A DNA stretch of 64,000 bases, from contig NZ_FMMP01000025.1 in NCBI RefSeq assembly GCF_900095725.1, positions 1 through 64,000 on the forward strand, given 5' to 3'. Of the stretch, positions 18,412-26,721 are shown one piece after another. Positions within the stretch are counted from its first letter, which is position 1. Every line of letters starts with the position of its first letter. A program made the position numbers and the translations under genes. Origin of the DNA: Cellulosilyticum sp. I15G10I2 (GTDB lineage: Bacteria; Bacillota; Clostridia; Lachnospirales; Cellulosilyticaceae). The notes below the pieces were generated by a model. That model was not told the DNA's origin. It ran no database searches and saw only the letters and a list, made by a program, of their open reading frames with translations.

Positions 18412-19377
18412 ATGAAAAGACTTACAAAAAAAATAGGTTCAATAGTATTAATAGCAGCACTTGGAGCTACAATGTTAACTGGGTGTAAAAAAGAAGAAGC
18501 AAAATTTCCAAGTAGTCCTATTACAATGATTGTTCCATTTTCAGCTGGAGGCGGAACGGATATTGTTACAAGAGCAGTTGCAGATGCAGCCAAAAATCAC
18601 TTTGCACAGCCACTTGTAGTTGTTAATAAAACAGGAGCAGGCGGTGCGGTAGGTATGGGTGAAGGTGCAAATTCGAAGCCAGATGGTTATACAGTTACAA
18701 CAGTTTGTGTTGAACTAACAACATTACCACCACAAAATTTAGCACCGTTTACAAGCGATGACTTTAGACCAATTATGCAAATCAATGCAGAACCTGCGGC
18801 TATTACTGTGGCAGCAGATGCACCTTGGAATACAGTAGAAGAGTTTCTAACATATGCTAAAGACAATGCAGGAAAAGTTCAGATAGGTAATTCAGGAGTA
18901 GGTGCGATATGGCACTTAGCTGCAGTAGCTATTGAAAAAGCAGCTGGCGCTGAATTTAATCATATTCCTTATGAAGGCGCAGCACCAGCAGTTGCAGCAC
19001 TTTTAGGCGGACATATTGAAGCAGTAACTGTAAGTCCAGCTGAGGTTGCATCACAAGTTGAAGCTGGTCAACTTAAGATACTTGCTGTTGCAGATAACGA
19101 AAGATCTAAATCATTTCCAGATGTACCAACACTTAAAGAAGTGGGCTATGATGTTGCAATTGGTACATGGAGAGGTTTAGCAGTACCAAAGGATACGCCA
19201 GATGATGTGATGAATGTATTAAAAGATGGATTTGGTAAAGCGGTTAAGGAAGAATCGTTTACTTCATTTATGGCCTCTAGCGGATTATCTATTGCAATAT
19301 TAGATGAAGCACAATATAGAGAAAAAATGAATACAGAAAATAAATTTTTCAAAGATCTTGTAGCTGATATTAAATAA
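18412..19377 (+). CDS. TctC-type solute-binding lipoprotein of a tripartite tricarboxylate transporter
   Basis: A 321-residue extracellular binding protein. The signal peptide ends in the lipobox LTGC (cysteine near residue 25), so it is anchored to the membrane. The mature start FPSSPITMIVPFSAGGGTDIVTR is the Bug/TctC hallmark, and ligand-pocket loops such as VNKTGAGGAVG follow. Members bind carboxylates of many kinds. The genes around it handle keto-deoxy uronates, so the ligand is probably a uronate or its ring-opened product, not citrate. A hairpin follows directly and may protect its message. Confidence 0.88.
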   Translation: MKRLTKKIGSIVLIAALGATMLTGCKKEEAKFPSSPITMIVPFSAGGGTDIVTRAVADAAKNHFAQPLVVVNKTGAGGAVGMGEGANSKPDGYTVTTVCVELTTLPPQNLAPFTSDDFRPIMQINAEPAAITVAADAPWNTVEEFLTYAKDNAGKVQIGNSGVGAIWHLAAVAIEKAAGAEFNHIPYEGAAPAVAALLGGHIEAVTVSPAEVASQVEAGQLKILAVADNERSKSFPDVPTLKEVGYDVAIGTWRGLAVPKDTPDDVMNVLKDGFGKAVKEESFTSFMASSGLSIAILDEAQYREKMNTENKFFKDLVADIK

Positions 19378-19394
19378 TTCATTTTAAAGATATA

Positions 19395-19427
19395 TAGATA
19401 GGTGAATACCCGTTATTTGCCTATCTA
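19395..19427 (+). other. Hairpin between tctC and tctB
   Basis: Fourteen paired bases (19395-19408 with 19414-19427, two G-U) with a short loop and no T tail. Such hairpins after a binding-protein gene often slow 3' decay and keep that product in excess. Confidence 0.55.
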
Positions 19428-19451
19428 TTACAACTTCATGGAGGTGCAATT

Positions 19452-19901
19452 GTGAAAAAGGGAAATATGATTATATCTATCCTTTTTATCTTAATTGGGA
19501 TTTTTGTTCTTATAGAGATTACGACATTTCCAAGTATAGGCGGCGGTCAGATAACAGGTCCTGACTTTTTTCCAAGAATATTGGCTTTTAGTTTAATTGG
19601 ACTCAGCATTTTGCTTTTTATATCAAGCATGCTCAGTAAGGATGAGAGTACAACAGGTTTATTTGAAATATATGCAATCAAGGCATATATTACAATGGTG
19701 AGTTTACTCGTTTATATGATACTACTTAATGTGATTGGTTTTATTATTGCTACGCCACTCTTTTTATTTGGACTTATTCGTTTTTATGGTATGAAACATT
19801 ATCCCAAACTGGTTTTATCATCTGTTCTTGTTACAGGGATTATATACAGTGTGTTTAAACTGTTGCTAGCTGTACCGCTGCCAACAGGCATACTAGGTTA
19901 G
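19452..19901 (+). CDS. TctB small membrane subunit
   Basis: A 149-residue protein with four hydrophobic segments, typical of TctB, the poorly conserved small subunit of tripartite tricarboxylate transporters. The N-terminal loop PSIGGGQITGPDFFPRI is characteristic. The start is GTG 19452 after GGAGGTG. It lies between tctC and tctA, as usual, and 11 bases before tctA. It probably helps assemble or stabilise the TctA channel. Confidence 0.85.
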   Translation: MKKGNMIISILFILIGIFVLIEITTFPSIGGGQITGPDFFPRILAFSLIGLSILLFISSMLSKDESTTGLFEIYAIKAYITMVSLLVYMILLNVIGFIIATPLFLFGLIRFYGMKHYPKLVLSSVLVTGIIYSVFKLLLAVPLPTGILG

Positions 19902-19912
19902 GAGGAAAAGAA

Positions 19913-21427
19913 ATGCTAGAACTACTTGGACATGGTTTGGCAGCAGTAATGAGCTTTGAAATATTATTTATGATAGCATGTGGTGTTGCAGCAGGTATTG
20001 CAATAGGAGCCCTTCCAGGCTTAACTGCAACAATGGGAGTAGCACTGCTCTTACCACTTACATTTGGAATGGATGCTGAAAGTGGCATTTTGCTTTTATT
20101 AGGTATTTATGCGGGAGCCATTTATGGCGGCTCAATCTCAGCAATACTTCTTAAAACCCCAGGAACACCAGCTGCTGCAGCTACAGCTTTAGATGGATTT
20201 GAAATGTCAAAAAGAGGTGAAGCCGGAAGAGCACTGGGAATATCTACAGTTTCTTCTTATATCGGTGGAACATTGAGTGTTATTTTACTTATACTTATCT
20301 CACCACAGCTTGCTAAGATCGGCTTAAAATTTAGTGCGCCTGAGTATTTTGCACTAGCGATGTTTGGACTTAGTATTATAGCAAGTGTTTCAGGAAAACA
20401 TGTACTAAAAGGTATTATGGCAGGGGTAATCGGACTGCTTGTATCAACTGTAGGGATTGACATTGTAACAGGATATCAAAGATTTACTTTTGGTAATATG
20501 AATTTGTTTAATGGTTTTTCTTTTATTCCTGTTATGATTGGGTTATTTGCTTTATCTCAATCCTTTATCAGCCTTGAGGACATGATGAAAAAAATAAGTA
20601 TCAAACAAACAGTAAGCCGTGTTTTGCCAACATGGGAAGATTTGAAAAAAGTTATACCAACGGCAATACGTTCTGGACTTATTGGGACCTTTATAGGAAT
20701 TATACCGGGCGCGGGTGGAGATATCGGTGCTTTTGTAGCTTATAATGAAGCAAAAAGATTTTCAAAACATCCAGAGAAATTTGGAACAGGTATACCGGAA
20801 GCTATTGCAGCACCAGAAGCTGCAAACAATGGAGTAACAGGTGGTGCGATGGTGCCTTTATTAACACTTGGGATACCAGGAGACGCAACAACGGCTATTA
20901 TGCTGGGGGCACTTATTATGCAGGGACTTCAGCCAGGACCACTTCTATTTAGAGATCACGGACCTTTAGTTTATACAATTTTCATTGGGTTTTTAACAGC
21001 CAATCTTTTTATGCTAATTCTCGGTTTTATAGGTATTAAATGGTTTACAAAAATTATAGCCATCCCATCTTACATACTTACACCTGTAATATTTGTACTG
21101 TGTATAGTAGGATCTTATGCCATTAATAATAACTTTTTTGATGTGATAGTCATGTTTATAAGTGGCATTATTGGTTATATCATGCAAAAGCTTGAGTTTC
21201 CTGCCTCGCCTATTGTACTTGCACTAATACTTGGGCCTATGGCTGAAAGAGAACTTAGAAAATCATTGATGATGTCAGGTGGAGAAATTAACGTTTTATT
21301 TACAAGACCTATTAGTGCTGTCTTATTGAGTATTGCAGTTGTTACGTTCTTCATGCCGATCATTAAAAATATAATTACACAAATGAGACAACGAGGGAGG
21401 AACATAAGTGATAGCAATAACAGTTGA
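19913..21427 (+). CDS. TctA large membrane subunit
   Basis: A 504-residue protein with about 11-12 membrane helices. The family landmarks are AIGALPGLTATMGVALLLPL near residue 30 and the inverted partner GIIPGAGGDIGAFVAY near residue 265, plus LGIPGDATTAIMLGAL. It forms the secondary carboxylate channel that works with TctC. AGGAGG stands before the ATG. The last 20 bases overlap the kinase gene, so translation of transporter and metabolism is coupled. This supports an import role for the operon's own substrate. Confidence 0.92.
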   Translation: MLELLGHGLAAVMSFEILFMIACGVAAGIAIGALPGLTATMGVALLLPLTFGMDAESGILLLLGIYAGAIYGGSISAILLKTPGTPAAAATALDGFEMSKRGEAGRALGISTVSSYIGGTLSVILLILISPQLAKIGLKFSAPEYFALAMFGLSIIASVSGKHVLKGIMAGVIGLLVSTVGIDIVTGYQRFTFGNMNLFNGFSFIPVMIGLFALSQSFISLEDMMKKISIKQTVSRVLPTWEDLKKVIPTAIRSGLIGTFIGIIPGAGGDIGAFVAYNEAKRFSKHPEKFGTGIPEAIAAPEAANNGVTGGAMVPLLTLGIPGDATTAIMLGALIMQGLQPGPLLFRDHGPLVYTIFIGFLTANLFMLILGFIGIKWFTKIIAIPSYILTPVIFVLCIVGSYAINNNFFDVIVMFISGIIGYIMQKLEFPASPIVLALILGPMAERELRKSLMMSGGEINVLFTRPISAVLLSIAVVTFFMPIIKNIITQMRQRGRNISDSNNS

Positions 21428-22415
21428 TGTTGGAACAACAAATAGTCGTATTAAAGTTATAGAGGGTCGTCAAATTCTTTCTACAGCCAGCACTAAAGTA
21501 GGGATTAAAGACGTAGCTATTACAGGCAGTCAGGATATTCTAGAATCCGGGCTTGCTAAAATTATTTTTGAAGGGTTAGAAAAAGCGGGTCGACAAATAT
21601 CAGATGTAGAATACTTCGCAGCTTCTGGTATGATTACATGTAATCTAGGGCTCATGGAATTACCTTATCGCATAAGCCCAGTCTCTATGAATGATCTAAT
21701 AAATGGCATTGAAAAGAAAGAATTTACTTGGTTAGAAAACAAACCTTTTTATTTTATACCAGGGGTAAAGAATGCTGTAGATCTACCTTCTATGGAAACT
21801 TTAAGTCAGATAGATGTTATGAGAGGCGAAGAAGTTGAAGCTTTTGGCATTATTGAGCTTTGCAATATCAAAGGGCCTGCACTTATGATTTTACCAGGAT
21901 CTCATACAAAGTTTGTATGGATCAATGAAGCGAATGAAATTGAAAAGTGTTCGACAACGATGTTAGGTGAGTTTTTACATGCACTTGTAAATGCTACTAT
22001 TTTATCAAGTTCAATATTACCTAGTCTCATTACAGAAATCGATGAAGAGTCTGTCAAAAAAGGTATAGCCTTTGAACTTGAAAATGGTGTAACGAAATCT
22101 GCTTTTGCAGTTAGGCTTATGGATATTCAACTAGATACTACACCTAATGAGCGGGCTAACTTTTTAGCAGGAGCATTGATTTGTAATGATATTAATCCAA
22201 ATATTATATCAGATATCCAAAATAAATATCATCACATTTATATAGGAGGTTCTTCACCTTTAAAAGATATTTTCAAAGTGGTTTTAGAGGCTAAAGGCAT
22301 TAGTGAAACTGATATTACTGTGCTTACAGATGATATTACAGACAGAGCGGCATCAACAGGTGCTCTGAAGATGGTAGAAAATCTAAGGACAGCTTACAAA
22401 AAACAAGTAATCTAG
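21408..22415 (+). CDS. dgoK: 2-dehydro-3-deoxygalactonokinase-like sugar-acid kinase
   Basis: A 335-residue kinase of the DgoK family. The N-terminal phosphate loop is VDVGTTNSR, and LPGSHTKFVWI together with the C-terminal YIGGSSPLKDIF fits the ASKHA-type fold of these kinases. It should phosphorylate 2-keto-3-deoxygalactonate, or the gluconate epimer, at C6, giving the substrate of the aldolase at the start of the operon. Start is GTG 21408 after GGGAGG, inside the end of tctA. Note that most KduI/KduD pathways use a PfkB-type KdgK; here a DgoK-type kinase takes the position, so its epimer preference is open. Confidence 0.82.
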   Translation: MIAITVDVGTTNSRIKVIEGRQILSTASTKVGIKDVAITGSQDILESGLAKIIFEGLEKAGRQISDVEYFAASGMITCNLGLMELPYRISPVSMNDLINGIEKKEFTWLENKPFYFIPGVKNAVDLPSMETLSQIDVMRGEEVEAFGIIELCNIKGPALMILPGSHTKFVWINEANEIEKCSTTMLGEFLHALVNATILSSSILPSLITEIDEESVKKGIAFELENGVTKSAFAVRLMDIQLDTTPNERANFLAGALICNDINPNIISDIQNKYHHIYIGGSSPLKDIFKVVLEAKGISETDITVLTDDITDRAASTGALKMVENLRTAYKKQVI

Positions 22416-22463
22416 GTTAATTTTGAAAGATTAATTAATAAATATAAAAAAGGAGATCATACA

Positions 22464-23204
22464 ATGGCACAAAAAGTTATTTTAATTACAGGTGGAACAA
22501 GAGGTATTGGTTTTACAACTGCAAAGAGATTTGCAAAAGAAGGTTATACTATAGCACTTAATGATATAGATCAAGCAGCAGGAAAAGACGCTATAGAAAC
22601 CCTAAATAAAGAAGGTTATGAAGCAAGTTTTTTCTATGCTGATGTGACAAAGGAAGAAGAAGTTAACAGTATGATGAAAGCAGTAGCTGAGAAGTATGGT
22701 AAGATTGATGTACTTATTAACAATGCAGGAAGTTTATGTGGTAGATGCCCAGTAGAAGAAATGAGTACAGATTTTTGGAATAAAGTTTTAGCGCTTAATC
22801 TGTATAATCCCTTTTATTGTACAAGAGCCGTTATTCCTTATATGAAAAATGAGGGCGGAAGTATTCTTAACATTACATCTATCGCAGCATACAATGGCGG
22901 AGGCCCAGGTATTGCGGCATATGCTGCTGCAAAGGCTGCTATTTTAGCTTTTACAAGAGCTACAGCAAAAGAGTTTATTGGCTATAATATTAGAGTTAAT
23001 GCGGTTTCACCAGGGGTTGTAGATACTGACTTCCATAGTGCAACCAATAAAGAACTTATGGAGAGCTGGAAACAAGGTATTCCTGCAAAGCGTTTTGGAA
23101 CACCAGAAGATGTAGCAAATGCAATGTATTTCCTTGCATCTGAAGAGTCGAGTTATCTTGTAGGTGAAGTCATTCAAATAAATGGCGGTCAAGACTTTAG
23201 ATAA
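22464..23204 (+). CDS. Short-chain dehydrogenase, KduD-like
   Basis: A 246-residue SDR oxidoreductase. The cofactor motif is TGGTRGIG, the structural NNAG is present, and the active site is Ser in NITSIAAYN with Tyr-x3-Lys in AAYAAAKAA. By sequence alone it could be called a 3-oxoacyl-ACP reductase, but its place between a keto-deoxy sugar kinase and kduI points to 2-dehydro-3-deoxy-D-gluconate 5-dehydrogenase (KduD), which reduces the KduI product to 2-keto-3-deoxygluconate. AAAGGAG precedes the start. Function is by context. Confidence 0.75.
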   Translation: MAQKVILITGGTRGIGFTTAKRFAKEGYTIALNDIDQAAGKDAIETLNKEGYEASFFYADVTKEEEVNSMMKAVAEKYGKIDVLINNAGSLCGRCPVEEMSTDFWNKVLALNLYNPFYCTRAVIPYMKNEGGSILNITSIAAYNGGGPGIAAYAAAKAAILAFTRATAKEFIGYNIRVNAVSPGVVDTDFHSATNKELMESWKQGIPAKRFGTPEDVANAMYFLASEESSYLVGEVIQINGGQDFR

Positions 23205-23252
23205 ATTTAATCACTCAAAGTATAAAATATAGAGCTATAAGGAGATTTAGTT

Positions 23253-24080
23253 ATGCAGGAAAAACACATATCTCATTATAATGAGGTTAAGCACTTTGAT
23301 ACGGATCAATTAAGAGAAGCATTTCTTGTTAATGAATTATTTGTATTAAATACTATAAAAGCAGTTTACTCTCATGCAGACCGTATGATTATTGGAGGTG
23401 TTTATCCAGAAAACTCTCTTGATATTAAAGAACTAACACCACCTAGCCAAACTTTCTTTTTAGAAAACAGAGAGATGGGAATAATTAATATTGGCGGGCC
23501 TGGAGATGTTAAGGTTGATGGTGTATCATATCATTTGGAGTTAATGGATGGACTTTATATTGGTAAAGGACAACAGTCTGTTGAATTTTCAAGTCAAGAT
23601 CCTAACAATTTAGCTAAGTTTTATTTTATAAGTACGGTAGCCAATGTAACATTCCCAACTACAATGATTTATAAAAAAGATGCCCAAAAACTTGAACTGG
23701 GGACGGCGCAAGCTGCTAATGAACGCGTGCTTTATAAGTACATTCATCCTAGTGGCGTTAAGAGCTGCCATTTAGTAATGGGATTCACGACGATGTTAGA
23801 AGGTAGTGTATGGAATAGTATGCCACCTCATATTCATGAAAGAAGAAGTGAAGTCTATCTGTATTTCAATATACCTCAAACAGATCTTGTATTTCATTTT
23901 ATGGGATGTGAAGATCAAACCAGGCATATTGTGATTAGAAATGAAGAAGCAGTTATTTCACCGTATTGGTCTATTCATAGCGGTGTTGGTACAACAAACT
24001 ATTCTTTTATATGGGCTATGTCAGGTGAAAACCAATTTTTCGCAGATGCCAGAGCTATTGAACTAACAAAAATAAAGTAA
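23253..24080 (+). CDS. kduI: 5-keto-4-deoxyuronate isomerase
   Basis: A 275-residue cupin enzyme of normal KduI length. The metal-binding site is visible as PPHIHERRSEVYLYF (two His and a Glu) and a later His in WSIHSGVG. KduI converts 5-keto-4-deoxyuronate, formed from unsaturated uronates after polysaccharide lyase action, to 2,5-diketo-3-deoxygluconate. It is the last gene of the operon, before a terminator, and is the best pathway marker here: it ties the operon to lyase-derived sugars of pectin or glycosaminoglycan type. No lyase or unsaturated glucuronyl hydrolase is in the window. Confidence 0.95.
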   Translation: MQEKHISHYNEVKHFDTDQLREAFLVNELFVLNTIKAVYSHADRMIIGGVYPENSLDIKELTPPSQTFFLENREMGIINIGGPGDVKVDGVSYHLELMDGLYIGKGQQSVEFSSQDPNNLAKFYFISTVANVTFPTTMIYKKDAQKLELGTAQAANERVLYKYIHPSGVKSCHLVMGFTTMLEGSVWNSMPPHIHERRSEVYLYFNIPQTDLVFHFMGCEDQTRHIVIRNEEAVISPYWSIHSGVGTTNYSFIWAMSGENQFFADARAIELTKIK

Positions 24081-24107
24081 TTATAAGTATAAGAAATTAA
24101 TCAAATT

Positions 24108-24163
24108 AAAATACCTAGAGGAACGGTCAGTTTAGAGGTGACGGCTCCTTTAGGTATTTTTTT
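24108..24163 (+). terminator. Terminator of the uronate operon
   Basis: Arms 24108-24122 and 24146-24160 pair with only small defects and end in a run of seven T. Confidence 0.8.
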
Positions 24164-24333
24164 ATAAATGGATATAATACTATTAATAAGTGCTCAGTTT
24201 GATTAAGTGTTGAAGATATTACAGGATAATTTTATAATGTATAGGATAGGAGCTATTTATCATTTATACATATAGGCTATGTACAATAAAAAGCATCAAA
24301 AAATATGACTAGCAGATAGGGAGGAGAAAAGCT

Positions 24334-25152
24334 ATGAATGTGAAAGAAAAACTTATGGAAATTACTATGCAGTACAGTCCTATATATTTGGGCGCACTTC
24401 TTGTATTGTTTATAGGGTTTAAAGTAATTAAAGGTATTATTCATATGTTGGATAACACATTAACTAAAAGCAAGGTAGATATGTCCCTGCACTCTTTTAT
24501 CAAATCAGTAGCATCATTTATCTTAAAGATAATAGTGCTTATAACAGCAGCAACTATAGTGGGCATTCCAATGACTACTTTTATTGCAGTATTAAGCGCA
24601 GCAGGCTTGGCGGTTGGGTTAGCTTTAAAAGATAGTCTTTCAAACTTTGCAGGAGGGGTATTGATTTTAACGTTTCGCCCCTTTAATGTGGGGGACTTTA
24701 TAGAAGCGCAAGGCTATATGGGAACAGTTACTACAATACATCTATTATATACGTATCTAACGACAGTTGATAATAAGAGAGTGGTCATACCTAATGGCGA
24801 TTTAGCAAATGGCAAGATGATTAATTATTCTGTTGAAGATACCCGTCGTGTAGATTTGATATTTGGCGTTGGTTATCAAGAGGATATAGTTAAAGTTAAA
24901 GGCATACTTAATAAAATCAGTATAGAGCACCCACTGATATTAAAAGATCCTGAACCAATTATCCGAGTTGCAGAACACGCAGAAAGTTCTATTAACTTTG
25001 CAGTTAAAGTATGGTGTAAAAAAGAAGATTACTGGAGTATTTATTATGACTTACAAGAACAAGTTAAAGTAACTTTTGATAAAGAGGGCATTTCGATACC
25101 ATTTCCACAAAGGGACGTCCATATTTATCAAACTTTAAAAAACAGTGATTAA
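24334..25152 (+). CDS. Small-conductance mechanosensitive channel, MscS family
   Basis: A 272-residue membrane channel. Three helices are visible; the third is the glycine/alanine-rich pore helix AGLAVGLALKDSLSNFAGG, followed by the beta domain start RPFNVGDFIE and VVIPNGDLANGKMINYS. It opens on hypo-osmotic shock and lets solutes out. GGGAGGAG lies 11 bases before the ATG. It is monocistronic, with a terminator after it. Confidence 0.92.
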   Translation: MNVKEKLMEITMQYSPIYLGALLVLFIGFKVIKGIIHMLDNTLTKSKVDMSLHSFIKSVASFILKIIVLITAATIVGIPMTTFIAVLSAAGLAVGLALKDSLSNFAGGVLILTFRPFNVGDFIEAQGYMGTVTTIHLLYTYLTTVDNKRVVIPNGDLANGKMINYSVEDTRRVDLIFGVGYQEDIVKVKGILNKISIEHPLILKDPEPIIRVAEHAESSINFAVKVWCKKEDYWSIYYDLQEQVKVTFDKEGISIPFPQRDVHIYQTLKNSD

Positions 25153-25212
25153 AATTAAAATCTTTATAAATGATTGTATCCCTGGTTATAAGTTAATACT
25201 TATTTTTAACGT

Positions 25213-25243
25213 GCAGCTACTAGATTATGGAGTAGCTGCTTTT
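25213..25243 (+). terminator. Terminator after mscS-like gene
   Basis: Perfect eight-base arms GCAGCTAC 25213-25220 and GTAGCTGC 25232-25239, followed by TTTT. Confidence 0.75.
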
Positions 25244-25253
25244 ATTTTGAAAT

Positions 25254-25426
25254 AGGAAAGTGCGTCTTACTTGCAAGAGACCAAACTTTCCTGTTTCACA
25301 AGTGTGTGCGTTTTTTGCACACTTTCTTGTGTGGGTGGGATAGCCGTGTGCCAAGAACCATACTTTACTTTAGAGGATATATTAGATGAATTTGGACAAG
25401 ATAGGAGAGTAAGTATAATCCAGTAA
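25254..25426 (+). other. Palindrome-rich spacer with an orphan peptide frame
   Basis: This 336-base gap, after the terminator, has two nested inverted repeats: AGGAAAGT/ACTTTCCT (about 25254-25292) and TGTGTGC/GCACACT flanked by CACAAG/CTTGTG (about 25300-25336). An open frame just after them encodes ...PYFTLEDILDEFGQDRRVSIIQ, ending at the TAA near 25426, without a clear ribosome site. I do not recognise it; it may be the scar of a lost gene or element. Confidence 0.35.
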
Positions 25427-25488
25427 ACTTACATATTTTTTTGCTCAAAGATGTATCTAGTTATCAAAAGGATAAAAGAGGTGAGATG

Positions 25489-26178
25489 ATGTTTGAGGGG
25501 CCCATTTCGCAATTAACATTTGAACTTATTATTGGATTTTTTGCACTATTTACCCTGACAAAGTTTGTACGTAGAGCAGAAATAAATGCCATAACGCCCT
25601 TTGATTTTTTATCAGCTATTGTACTTGGAGAACTATTAGGAAATGCAATTTATGATGATGAAATTACGATCGGATATATACTTTACGCACTTTGCTTATG
25701 GGGCATTTTAACATACACAGTTGAATGGATAACACAAAAATTCAGAAGAACAAGAAAGCTTTTAGAAGGAGATCCGGCAATAATAATAAGAGATGGTCAA
25801 ATTGACTATGAAGTAATCAAAAAGCAAAAGTTAGACATAAATGAGTTGCTCAGTATTTTAAGACAAAAAGACACCTTCTCAATACGAGAGATTGAGTTTG
25901 CTATTTTGGAACAGAGTGGGGCCATTAGTGTTTTAAAAAAATCTCAATATGATAGACCTATATCCCAGGATTTAAACTTACCCTATAAGCCTGTATTTCT
26001 TTCTATAGCAATAATTCTAGACGGAGAAGTTTTAATGCATAATTTAAAGGCGATTGGATTTGATGAAAAGTGGCTTCTAAAACAAGTACGTTTATCTGGC
26101 GTTGAAAAGATTGAGGATGTTTTTTATGGTGAATGGAAACAAGATGAAGGGATTCATATAGTTGTAAGAAGAAAATAA
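25489..26178 (+). CDS. DUF421 (YetF/YkjA-type) membrane protein
   Basis: A 229-residue protein. Three N-terminal membrane helices (about 5-85) are followed by a soluble DUF421 domain with LLEGDPAIIIRDGQIDYEVIKKQKLDINELLSILRQK-type sequence, including the conserved RQK and a later ISVLKK. Bacillus relatives (YetF, YkjA) are sporulation-linked membrane proteins of unclear function. GAGGTG (25478-25483) is best placed for ATG 25489; ATG 25486 and an upstream TTG at 25441 are possible but less likely. Confidence 0.8.
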   Translation: MFEGPISQLTFELIIGFFALFTLTKFVRRAEINAITPFDFLSAIVLGELLGNAIYDDEITIGYILYALCLWGILTYTVEWITQKFRRTRKLLEGDPAIIIRDGQIDYEVIKKQKLDINELLSILRQKDTFSIREIEFAILEQSGAISVLKKSQYDRPISQDLNLPYKPVFLSIAIILDGEVLMHNLKAIGFDEKWLLKQVRLSGVEKIEDVFYGEWKQDEGIHIVVRRK

Positions 26179-26271
26179 TACTAATTAATCATAGCGCATA
26201 GTATAGAGCAGTAGTAAAGGCTAAAGGGTATAACTATCAGCAGCTTTGTATATTAAATTATTACTAGATCT

Positions 26272-26325
26272 ACTTATAAGGAGGTAACGATAACGCGTTG
26301 AAGTTGTCGATACCTCCTTATAAGT
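26272..26325. repeat. Perfect 15-base inverted repeat containing a ribosome-site sequence
   Basis: Arms ACTTATAAGGAGGTA (26272-26286) and its exact complement (26311-26325), with further partial pairing inside the 24-base loop. The left arm contains AAGGAGGT. No T run follows on either strand, so it is not a normal terminator. Function unknown. Confidence 0.7.
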
Positions 26326-26505
26326 TAAAAAAAGTTTATAGGTATTTTTAATTATACATTTATTATTAGGCGAAAAGAAATAACAAAATAGATAGATAAA
26401 ATGATTGAAAGGAGATAATTCTACAAAAGAGAAATTTTATGTTGCTAAAAAATTAAATGTTTGAATAGATAAACTATTTAATAGTGGCAAATAGTTGATA
26501 TTTTA

Positions 26506-26534
26506 TTGACATAATTTACTAGTAAATATATAAT
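26506..26534 (+). promoter_or_regulatory. Strong promoter of the peptide ABC operon
   Basis: TTGACA (26506-26511) and TATAAT (26529-26534), both perfect, with a 17-base spacer. Transcription should start near 26541, leaving a leader of about 180 bases. Confidence 0.8.
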
Positions 26535-26548
26535 ACATAGAGCACGTA

Positions 26549-26669
26549 CTAATAATAAAAAAATGTTTTTATTATTTAAACTGCAAATTATGATACTGTT
26601 GAAAATATTGAACAGTATACATAAAAACAAGGAAGTGTATAAATTTGCAGTAAAGCGAATAATGATTCG
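26549..26669 (+). promoter_or_regulatory. Structured 5' leader of the peptide ABC operon
   Basis: Four pairings can be drawn: AATAATAAAAA with TTTTTATTATT (about 26549-26575); a closing helix CTGCAAATT 26581-26589 with AATTTGCAG 26642-26650; inside it ATACTGTT 26593-26600 with AACAGTAT 26611-26618; and CGAAT/ATTCG at 26656-26669. It matches no riboswitch that I know. It could be a cis-regulatory RNA or an undescribed ligand sensor. Confidence 0.5.
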
Positions 26670-26721
26670 GAATGGATACGTGTGATCGAATTTATGTAAA
26701 CTGTTGAGGAGATGAAAGAGA

